Shown: piece by piece, positions 55,154-64,000 of the stretch
How positions within the stretch are numbered: position 1 is the stretch's first letter
Layout of the letters: each line of letters begins with the position of its first letter
Assembly: GCA_944472135.2 (NCBI GenBank)
Contig: OX235270.1
Location: 121,969,842-122,033,841 of the forward strand
From: Trichobilharzia regenti
Taxonomy: Eukaryota > Platyhelminthes > Trematoda > Strigeidida > Schistosomatidae
Direction: 5' to 3'
Length of the DNA: 64,000 bases
Notes under the pieces: generated by a model
What the model was told of the DNA's origin: nothing
What the model saw: only the letters and a program-made list of their open reading frames with translations
Database searches by the model: none
Position numbers and translations under genes: made by a program

Positions 55154-56916
55154 CACTGTATGTATCTGTTTCTTTGAATCTCTTTTCAGATTGTTATGAA
55201 GCTGTTGTGCAATTAAGATATTAACAGTGTGAAATGATACGGAGAATATATATATATACATATAATCTTTTAAATGTTTGTCTCTGATCATTCAGACTCT
55301 GTATGGTTTTTGGATTTAATTTCTTTTATTGAACTAATTGCGTCATACAAGAATAGTATTCATAATAACTGTGTTCTGAATATAAGAAGTTGAATGACAC
55401 AGTTGTGCGGATTAAGTCATTTGCTCACTTTTTACATGCTGGCATTAATCTCTCTAGTGACCCGTTTGTTTCACAGGTTAAAGGATTAAAGATTAATTTA
55501 GTGAACTTTCTGGACCAGTTGCGGTGTTAGTCACGTATGATTTGACTTTTTTTTGTCAACAGAAAACTATATAAAGTGTCAGTATCATTCAGAACCAAGA
55601 AGTATAAGACAGAGGAATAACAACACGGTCACCTTGTAACCTGGAGGTTCTTGGTTCTATGCCTGATGTGATCACGGAGATGTACTGGTGAGAAGATTCA
55701 AGCTAAAACGGAAAAGATGTCAATAATCGCTTATGAACTTGATTTTAATATTATTCATTGAAGGTTTCAGATTTCCAGTTGTCTGGCTTCATTGGACGGA
55801 AATGAATGTGGTCTCCTCGTGCTTATCAACTCTTAATGATAACGCTTCCATGATGCTTTGCACTAAACTCATCACCAGGATGTGCTGAGAGAATGAACCT
55901 TTGTGCATTTTATAGGATGAGTTCGGGTTTTAGTGGGTACACTGCCACTCATTGGAATGCAGGGACATCCAGCTGACAAGTTCAAAATGCGACAAAACGC
56001 CAATCCTGCACTCCATTGTTAACTGTGAATGGTCGAATATATTTACTTCGGAATAAACGGTAATGTTAAACATTTTTAAGGCTTTATAAGCGAATACTGT
56101 TTAGATTAAATGATCACAAAGTTTGAATAGTAAGCATCAACGAAAAAATCTGTGGTCATATTCATCGAAGAGATTTCTAAATTGCCCAATAACTGTTGAT
56201 CATATTTTTTAACCTAATTAGAGAGAGATAAGTGATTGTGTTATATTATGTTTGTAAGCACTCTGTCTCAACCATTTACGACTATCTAACACCAAACTGC
56301 CTTTAAAGTGAATGAATAAAATAATGTGACTATGTAAGTGGTGCTTATTAACAGACTCGTGTACATGATCTGATCATTCCTACAAGAAATCCTCTACAAT
56401 ACAAAAAAATGTCTGTGAACTAAACAGACACATTACTCTATTGGTCGACATTTCTAAGGAATCAGGATAGTGACATTTTGATTAATAATGGTTGGTGATT
56501 GAACTTGAAATGGAAATGTGGACCAGAGGTCTGTGAATTATTATTTGTCCTGCTGTGTATCAGCTGGAACATGATAGTCCGTTGATGTATTGAATCCTAT
56601 TACGATTTAGATTTTAATTTCACCTCTAATCATCACTCATTACACCATTAGATCTACTAACCCAGTGCCATCTCAGGTTGTCTCACCATCAATTCTAATA
56701 AGCCCCGGTAACATTAATCTACTGAATGCCTGTGATCAACTCCAACTATCTACAACTATAATGAATTCAATGGATACGACCTGGTGTAATTAAAATCCCA
56801 TAAGATTACTGTTAATTCCTTTCTTACCTATCCTTTGTTACTGTCTCCTTTGTGTCCATTTTCATGCTTTTTTTTCAAATCGTAGAAAATACCCATTGGA
56901 ACATTAGACTGAAAAG
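54046..56916. repeat. Tandem segmental duplication, copy B1 (visible part)
   Basis: Matches 61130-64000 at an offset of 7,084 bp with only two differences found by eye (QRN/QTN and QLQ/QFQ codons). The pattern fits a tandem duplication of 54046-61129; the second copy runs off the window edge. Confidence 0.93.
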
Positions 56917-57572
56917 AACACGAAGTTCAGCAAAGATGGCGATCTTTTCGGCGATTTCATTCTCAAAACCAGCTGTACAATCGCATTTATATAGATTAGT
57001 TTACATGGATACAATTATTATTTATTTAATTCCACATAATAACGAAGGTGATAATAATTTTCAACTTGATATGAAAGTTTGAAGGTACTAATATAGATTA
57101 CAAGGGGCTTAGAGACAAGATTTCATAGGATTAGAAAATAGTTACAACGTATGCAAAATTAATATTTGATAGCTGGAGAAATAATTTTAAAGGTGAACAA
57201 AAGGTGATAATTGTTTTCAACTTGATATAAATTACAAGAGGCTTAGAGACGCAGAGATAGAACGAATTACAAGTGTGAACAAAATAAGCATGGAAACAAA
57301 TTGAAATCAAATTTTTTCAACTTGAAATGTAGGTTAGGAGGTGTGAATATAGATTACAAGAGGCACTGAAACGAAAAATTACACAGGATAAGAATATAAT
57401 TGTAAAATGGTTATTCTAAACGGATTACAAGGGTGATTAGGAGGAGCATGGAAACAAACTTAGAATAACTGATTTTATAACTGAAAAAATAGGATGAATT
57501 GAGTGAAGGCAAAGAGAGAGAATTACACACATACAAAACAAAACAAACTGAAGGATAAGGGAACATATCGAA
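55154..57572. other. 5' flank of the 39-residue-repeat gene; degenerate tandem repeat further out
   Basis: A minus-strand TATA-rich stretch (about 55246-55262) lies roughly 100 bp before the gene start. A plus-strand tatataaag at about 55569-55577 is the only other promoter-like sequence; no gene follows it. From about 57057 to 57480 three diverged copies of a block (ttttcaacttgatat... attacaagaggc(t/a)) occur 110-155 bp apart. No coding frame is convincing. Confidence 0.45.
55624..55745 (+). mobile_element. tRNA-SINE remnant (copy in duplication B1)
   Basis: Reads tcaccttgtaacctggaggttcttggtt, parallel to the tRNA-like head of the Sm-alpha-like SINEs (tcaccttgtaaccagaaggtcgtgggtt), then tactggtgagaag...aaaacggaaaa, a strongly decayed hammerhead-like segment. 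An identical copy is at 62708-62829. Confidence 0.5.
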
Positions 57573-57880
57573 CTAGGTCCATGGTAGTTGTAGAGGCTGG
57601 ACTAGTTTCTTTTGAACGAATAGCTCCGGCTTTTCAATGCATATGGCGACAGCTTCTGCAGTGCAAAGAATTCGGAAACACACTGTCTTTGGTAGATTTT
57701 TGTTCACTTTGTAAATGACTTTATATAATGAGTCAGTTGAGTTTCTGTGACAGGCATTGACGAGATGTTCAGTTATTGCGCTTCTGATTTTTATGCTACT
57801 TATCATTAGTAAGTAGCATGAATTATACATCATTATGTTTACGCGTTGAAAATCCGAATTTTGTTCACTATTCTCAACAA
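57573..57880 (-). mobile_element. Penelope-like element C-terminal fragment plus RTE scrap
   Basis: The minus strand reads IRSAITEHLVNACH and AEAVAICIEKPELFVQKK...LPW, resembling the tail of the GIY-YIG endonuclease domain of Penelope-like elements. The first part of the frame (QNSDFQ, near 57870) instead matches the RTE 3' region. It may be the end of the Penelope-like copy at 58900-59900, separated by later insertions. This is an inference from order and orientation. Confidence 0.5.
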
Positions 57881-58326
57881 AGTTGGGATGCTCAACACTA
57901 ATGTTCAATCATTTCGCCTATAGGCTTCAGAAACTTGGAGTTCGCGTCAAGACAAGCATTTCGAACAGACTGCAGACTTTTATCAGCAGCTGCCTTCGCC
58001 ATCTCCATACTAAATACCATTGCCTAGCCGACATTAAAGGATTAGCAACAAGGGATTCTGGGTACCGGACAATCAAGAACCTATTGCTCAACATCTATTC
58101 TGAAGGAAGCGATGATGGATCGGACACACGCTAAGGAGACCTGAGTGAGAAACGATGCGTTGAACGCAGATCCCAGGGTTAAGTGAAGGAAATCGTATAA
58201 GGAAACTAAAGCCTATGGACATTCCTATAGCCACCTAAAGAGGACTCTAGAGAACAAGACAAGTTGGAGATGTGTTGTTGAAGCTCTATGTTTCACCACG
58301 AACCCAAAGGAATAATAATAATAGGA
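57875..58326 (+). mobile_element. RTE-like LINE 3' fragment, decayed
   Basis: The plus frame 57883-58134 contains KTSISNRLQTFISSCLRHLH, aligning with the RTE C-terminal region (QTFINNCLRSIL). The 3' end (gagatgtgttgttgaagctctatgtttcacca...) and AAT tail at about 58313-58326 match the end of the copy at 1-422. Confidence 0.7.
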
Positions 58327-58329
58327 GAA

Positions 58330-58899
58330 TGTTTCAAGCATAACCTTATCGCTGATAATCGTATTAAGAGGTCTCTCCACACAACTTTCCTTTTTTTAAT
58401 CTAACATCTTATATATTTTCAAGATATACGTGTGTGCGGTGCTAATTCTGTGATTCTTAATACGGCTAAAATAAAGATGGCACTTAGGTGTACGAATCAT
58501 TACTGAACCGTCAAATTCTGAGAATATAACAATGCGAAAAATATCCGCATAAACTAAAAATCTCCTTAATTTCAGATTATTCACTGTCTGACAATAAAAT
58601 GATGAGTGTATATAAAGGGAGGCATGAGCCAATTTCGAGGTATAGTAATCTTAAATTATTTGAGTAATTACTAGAGAATGAGAAAAAAATAAACTGGTAG
58701 TTCAGATAAAAACATAATTAGACAGACATGATTTTCTTCACAGAACGGATTATAAATGATGGTGACCATGATAAAAAAGTTTTAATGTACTTCTTTTAGA
58801 TACATAGCATCGGTCTAAATTTTCTGATCACTAATACTTGAGCAGTGCCGATGTACCTCAATCTCACCTGACGTTTGGTCGGATCACGTATAGAACTTT
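58330..58899. other. No gene recognised
   Basis: AT-rich DNA between the RTE fragment and the Penelope-like relic. The small minus frame 58396-58632 has no family resemblance. Confidence 0.35.
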
Positions 58900-59900
58900 A
58901 AAGGATTTCTCAAAAGGGATTAAGTGTCCTGAGTACATGATATGTTCTGTTGTCGAACTATAGATACACTTCTGTTTTGCCTTTCCCAGATAGGATGGAC
59001 AGTGTTGCATAAATGAGTCCTATAGACAAATGCATGGTATGGCCTGCATACTCAGCTCCACTGCAGCAAGTGAACAGGTGATTGCTGATATGGGCCAGTA
59101 TAACAGCTTGTCCTTTACATGCTGACCGAATATCTGCTTGCAAATGATAGCTATTCTTAAGCTGGTAGCAAAGTATAATTTACTGAGAGATTCCGAAAGC
59201 TGTTTTGGGTGAATTTCTGCCTTGGTGTCATTTATAAATTCGATTTTCAACAGCAGACTTTACTTGAGGATAACCTAGACCTGTTCAGCAGCTTTCTTGT
59301 CTACGAATCTGCACGGGAAGCTATTTTCCACCAAAATTCTTTTCAGGTTGTGCAGCTTTGCGTCAACAGGTCATCCGGCATATAATGCTCAGATTCCTGA
59401 GAAAAGTGAATGGATAAGATGCATCTTTCGGCTCAGAGATACAGAACATTGAAAATTCATAAACTGTCCATCACACGTACCCTTTTTTGTAGGAAGATCT
59501 TTTCCGTTAGTTATCATCTTTTAGCACTTGAGCATGAAGGAAATGAAACTTTGAGTCAGATTCTACTTCTAGAGTAAGGATATTATTTAGATGAGTAAAT
59601 TTTCGAGATTCCAATTTACATCATAAATAATGAAAGTATAGTCAATATATCTCTTAGAGACGTGAAGCCTGTTGATTTTTATCGATAAGATATTGGTTTC
59701 TAAGCCTGCCAAAAAATGTCTGCCAAGAGGAGTCCTACAGGAAAACCCATTTCTACGTCCTCTGTTTGCCTGTAGATTTCGTTGTTGCATCTGAGGTATA
59801 CTTTGAAATTTTATCTGACTAAGAGCTTTTTCAGGTAGTGAACCGGTGTGCAAACGTCTATACTACAGGACTGAAAACAATCCAAGAAAAAAGATACTTC
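58900..59900 (-). mobile_element. Penelope-like element, decayed copy 2
   Basis: On the minus strand the RT palm appears at 59780-59640 (TPLGRHFLAGLETNIL, KRYIDYTFIIYDVN). The catalytic motif reads YIDY instead of YVDD. C-terminal RT remnants (PDDLLTQSC...KEFWWKIASR) follow near 59390-59290 with stops. A GIY-YIG-like endonuclease piece (SNHLFTCCSGAEYAGHTM) lies near 59100-59030. The order RT then endonuclease is that of Penelope-like elements. The copy is dead. Confidence 0.7.
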
Positions 59901-61106
59901 TGTCACTGGAACATTGGTGAAAACAGGATGACATTCCTAAGTGAATCGATGAAATCAGATGTGTCCCACAGATTGTATCTCGACAGCTTCTCCTTCACTC
60001 GCCCAAGAATCTCTGTTAGCCGCTTCGCGATTGAGTGATATAGAGAATTTAGCATATCCAAAGGTAATCAGTGTGGATCTAGATGAAACAACACCGAAAT
60101 GTTTCCCTGTTGTTGTTCATCATTCACTTTTTATTAACCAAACCGTATGATGTTTGTCAATAAGTTTTCATGAAACTAGCTTAATAGGTGTCATGCAGTT
60201 AACTCTACAAATGGTTGACAAAATAGTAAGTACACATTGGAAGTTTATTCTTAACACAATGACAAGTCACACAGAGGTGTAAGCTAACGTCATTTCCGAT
60301 ACATTGCAAAAATACCTAGTTCGCTTATGACGGACTAACCAGTATCATATATCTGATCCTTTATTAATCAAGTTTTCAGTTCCATTACTCGCCATCACTC
60401 TGTATCGATGTAAGATTGTCGAAAGTAATCAGTAAGAAGCTGCAAAGCTAGACTTACACTTATGAGTACTCGCCAACGTAAAAAAAGGAAGACGAATTCT
60501 GTCTGGCATGATTTATCAGTGGCTGTTTGGTCGACAGACTCACCTCGTAAGATAAAGATCGTGGGTTAAATCCCCGGTAGGATCATAGGTGAAATGTACC
60601 AAAGTAGACAATTATTAAACTTCCTTCACGATGACAAGAATGGCTGAAGATGAGTGCAGAAGTGTTTATTCTGTAAAACGCCCATGAAATGTTGTAAATT
60701 ACCTATAAATGTTTCATCTACTGATGATTCATTTAATTTCACACCTTATTATACTGAACTTTGAAAGTTTTATTCTAGGATTTATAAAGTGATGTGTACT
60801 CAACTAATAATAAGCTAACCTGTACATTCCTGTGTGAACGTTTCATTTTTTTACCGGATGCACTTCTCGTTTTAGAAACAGATTCCATAAAATAGTAATA
60901 TGTCAGCCTCATAACTGTACATTTCTGCGCTCGATCCCTAACGGAATGGTGAGTATAGGTGTCTATAAATATGTTTGCATCGTTTACACTGTGTTCACTC
61001 ACATCAAGAAAATCCAAGGGATTCATACCACATTATACATCAAAAGAGATTAAAATATATCAAATGGTAAAGAATAGTTGTTACACAGAAATACACACCA
61101 CCCTCT
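59901..61106. other. Intergenic, no gene recognised
   Basis: AT-rich. It contains a tRNA-SINE remnant (60515-60660). Its right edge is the duplication junction at 61129/61130. Confidence 0.4.
60515..60660 (+). mobile_element. tRNA-SINE remnant
   Basis: tRNA-like boxes cagtggctgtttggtcgacagactcacc and gtgggttaaatcccc in the same order and spacing as the SINE heads at 37616-37690, with a decayed tail. Not a functional tRNA. Confidence 0.5.
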
Positions 61107-62237
61107 TCATTCACAATTCTCCCCTTGTATCATGGGAAGTGGTCCCGGTTGTTGTGAGTTGTGAGATGGTGGTTGTCCGACTGGCGATGCGTTCATCTGG
61201 TGAGGAGGTGGATTCATCCCGTCTACATCGGGACCGAGAACTGGAATCATGGGAAGTGGTCCCGGTTGTTGTGAGTTGTGAGATGGTGGTTGTCCGACTG
61301 GCGATGCGTTCATCTGGTGAGGAGGTGGATTCATCCCGTCTACATCGGGACCGAGAACTGGAATCATGGGAAGTGGTCCCGGTTGTTGTGAGTTGTGAGA
61401 TGGTGGTTGTCCGACTGGCGATGCGTTCATCTGGTGAGGAGGTGGATTCATCCCGTCTACATCGGGACCGAGAACTGGAATCATGGGAAGTGGTCCCGGT
61501 TGTTGTGAGTTGTGAGATAGTTGATGTCCAACTGTCTTTATCGTCTTGTTTTCAATGTTTGTTTGGGTTTGTTCATTTTTGTGGATTTCATTTTTTTCAT
61601 TTTCGATTTTTTGGTGTGTTTCTGATGTGCTGATTGGTTTTTGAAATTGCTCTTGATATATATTTGACGACTCTTTGCTTTCATTAGTTCCACTTATTGG
61701 TTGATATATCTGCTGAGCATATTGTATTTGTGTTTGTACACGCTTTGGTTTTATATTTTGATTACTTGCATGTTGTGTTTGAACTGCAAGTTGTTTTTGG
61801 TTTGGTCCTTGTATTTGTAATATAAATTGGTGTTGTGTTGAATTGTTATGTTCATCTAAATTCTTATTACTCTTACCTTCCATTTCTGAAGTTTCTATTT
61901 GAGATGGTTGGTTATGTGAAATTTCTCGTTGTATAGTATGCTGTAATTGTTCCAATGACTTATCAAGTATCAAAAAAGGCATTTGAAATTGACTGACTGC
62001 ATCATCATCATCATCACTGCTTGGCTTTGATGCTGCTATACTCTCCACGTCTTTTTTATTCGGTATGTTATTCATATTATTTTGACTTGAATTATTTTCT
62101 ATAGATAAAGGTATTGGTAGACTGACTGAATTATTATATGTGTACATTCCACCATTAACTGACTGTCCATCAATGGATGCTGCAAGTGTAATGCTAAGAA
62201 ATAGGTGAGTTGTCAACAGGATAGATATTGTTTTCAT
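61107..62237 (-). pseudogene. Truncated tandem copy of the 39-residue-repeat gene
   Basis: The N-terminal part is identical to the gene at 52850-55153 except for two residues (QFQKP for QLQKP; QTNIENK for QRNIENK), with the same signal peptide and start (62237). After three full repeat units the frame leaves the array at the junction near 61130 and ends within six codons (MIQGENCE, stop at 61107). The glycosylated, Cys-containing C-terminal region is missing. The promoter region is intact, so it may still be transcribed and secreted as a short form. Alternatively it is a pseudogene or an assembly duplicate. Confidence 0.75.
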
Positions 62238-64000
62238 CACTGTATGTATCTGTTTCTTTGAATCTCTTTTCAGATTGTTATGAAGCTGTTGTGCAATTAA
62301 GATATTAACAGTGTGAAATGATACGGAGAATATATATATATACATATAATCTTTTAAATGTTTGTCTCTGATCATTCAGACTCTGTATGGTTTTTGGATT
62401 TAATTTCTTTTATTGAACTAATTGCGTCATACAAGAATAGTATTCATAATAACTGTGTTCTGAATATAAGAAGTTGAATGACACAGTTGTGCGGATTAAG
62501 TCATTTGCTCACTTTTTACATGCTGGCATTAATCTCTCTAGTGACCCGTTTGTTTCACAGGTTAAAGGATTAAAGATTAATTTAGTGAACTTTCTGGACC
62601 AGTTGCGGTGTTAGTCACGTATGATTTGACTTTTTTTTGTCAACAGAAAACTATATAAAGTGTCAGTATCATTCAGAACCAAGAAGTATAAGACAGAGGA
62701 ATAACAACACGGTCACCTTGTAACCTGGAGGTTCTTGGTTCTATGCCTGATGTGATCACGGAGATGTACTGGTGAGAAGATTCAAGCTAAAACGGAAAAG
62801 ATGTCAATAATCGCTTATGAACTTGATTTTAATATTATTCATTGAAGGTTTCAGATTTCCAGTTGTCTGGCTTCATTGGACGGAAATGAATGTGGTCTCC
62901 TCGTGCTTATCAACTCTTAATGATAACGCTTCCATGATGCTTTGCACTAAACTCATCACCAGGATGTGCTGAGAGAATGAACCTTTGTGCATTTTATAGG
63001 ATGAGTTCGGGTTTTAGTGGGTACACTGCCACTCATTGGAATGCAGGGACATCCAGCTGACAAGTTCAAAATGCGACAAAACGCCAATCCTGCACTCCAT
63101 TGTTAACTGTGAATGGTCGAATATATTTACTTCGGAATAAACGGTAATGTTAAACATTTTTAAGGCTTTATAAGCGAATACTGTTTAGATTAAATGATCA
63201 CAAAGTTTGAATAGTAAGCATCAACGAAAAAATCTGTGGTCATATTCATCGAAGAGATTTCTAAATTGCCCAATAACTGTTGATCATATTTTTTAACCTA
63301 ATTAGAGAGAGATAAGTGATTGTGTTATATTATGTTTGTAAGCACTCTGTCTCAACCATTTACGACTATCTAACACCAAACTGCCTTTAAAGTGAATGAA
63401 TAAAATAATGTGACTATGTAAGTGGTGCTTATTAACAGACTCGTGTACATGATCTGATCATTCCTACAAGAAATCCTCTACAATACAAAAAAATGTCTGT
63501 GAACTAAACAGACACATTACTCTATTGGTCGACATTTCTAAGGAATCAGGATAGTGACATTTTGATTAATAATGGTTGGTGATTGAACTTGAAATGGAAA
63601 TGTGGACCAGAGGTCTGTGAATTATTATTTGTCCTGCTGTGTATCAGCTGGAACATGATAGTCCGTTGATGTATTGAATCCTATTACGATTTAGATTTTA
63701 ATTTCACCTCTAATCATCACTCATTACACCATTAGATCTACTAACCCAGTGCCATCTCAGGTTGTCTCACCATCAATTCTAATAAGCCCCGGTAACATTA
63801 ATCTACTGAATGCCTGTGATCAACTCCAACTATCTACAACTATAATGAATTCAATGGATACGACCTGGTGTAATTAAAATCCCATAAGATTACTGTTAAT
63901 TCCTTTCTTACCTATCCTTTGTTACTGTCTCCTTTGTGTCCATTTTCATGCTTTTTTTTCAAATCGTAGAAAATACCCATTGGAACATTAGACTGAAAAG
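61130..64000. repeat. Tandem segmental duplication, copy B2
   Basis: Identical to 54046-56916 apart from two bases noted by eye; continues past the window end. Carries the truncated secreted gene, its 5' flank and the SINE remnant at 62708-62829. Confidence 0.93.
62376..64000. other. 5' flank duplicated from 55292-56916, no gene recognised
   Basis: Same content as the first copy: promoter-like AT stretch, SINE remnant, no coding frame. The window ends inside it. Confidence 0.5.

Noticed and set aside
55569..55577. Plus-strand TATA-like tatataaag divergent to the 39-residue-repeat gene
   Set aside because: No open frame or splice-compatible exon follows within reach; probably chance in AT-rich DNA.

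Overview
The window looks like repeat-rich nuclear DNA of a trematode, most likely a blood fluke (Schistosomatidae). The case rests on the mix of elements: RTE-clade LINEs of the SR2/Perere type, CR1-like LINEs, Gypsy elements of the CsRn1/Boudicca type, BEL/Pao elements, Penelope-like elements, a Merlin transposase relic, and tRNA-derived SINEs with a degenerate hammerhead-like segment. The sequence is AT-rich, has no operons or bacterial signals, and its intact genes have eukaryotic TATA boxes and signal peptides. Species cannot be fixed from sequence alone.

Layout, 1-17 kb: a graveyard of nested transposons. An RTE 3' end (1-422) abuts a gag-only BEL/Pao element (423-3150, minus). A decayed RTE copy lies at 4984-7468 and a Merlin relic at 8599-9165. 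A CR1-like LINE (9258-16940, plus) is split by a second gag-only BEL/Pao element (10852-15174) that carries three LTRs and an AACGC target-site duplication.

Layout, 17-30.5 kb: a Gypsy pol relic hit by a SINE (17190-19195). An older CsRn1-like Gypsy (plus) is split by a complete but inactivated Gypsy (20925-26629, minus) with both LTRs and a GATG duplication. A LINE fragment follows (27657-29220), then an extremely deleted LTR element whose ORF joins gag to an integrase tail (29735-30482).

Layout, 30.5-64 kb: the only convincing host genes. Three intact, intronless genes encode secreted proteins built as signal peptide, Gln-rich N-terminal region, then a large in-frame tandem repeat: 30708-32432 (plus; 41/35-aa repeats in a 351-bp higher-order unit), 44327-45673 (minus; 18-aa repeat, 17 units) and 52850-55153 (minus; 39-aa repeat, 9 units, plus a Cys- and N-glycosylation-rich C-terminal region). 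Two broken relatives accompany them: an orphan promoter plus signal peptide at 35114-35197, inside a 1.9-kb duplication, and a C-terminally truncated copy at 61107-62237, made by a 7,084-bp tandem duplication that broke inside the repeat array. Penelope-like fragments, RTE pieces, SINEs, a solo LTR and a perfect 124-bp palindrome fill the gaps.

The best candidate for something undescribed is this cluster of fast-evolving secreted tandem-repeat proteins. Two of them share an identical TATA element (TATAAATAGC). Their function cannot be read from sequence; a structural, mucin-like or host-facing secretion is a reasonable hypothesis only.
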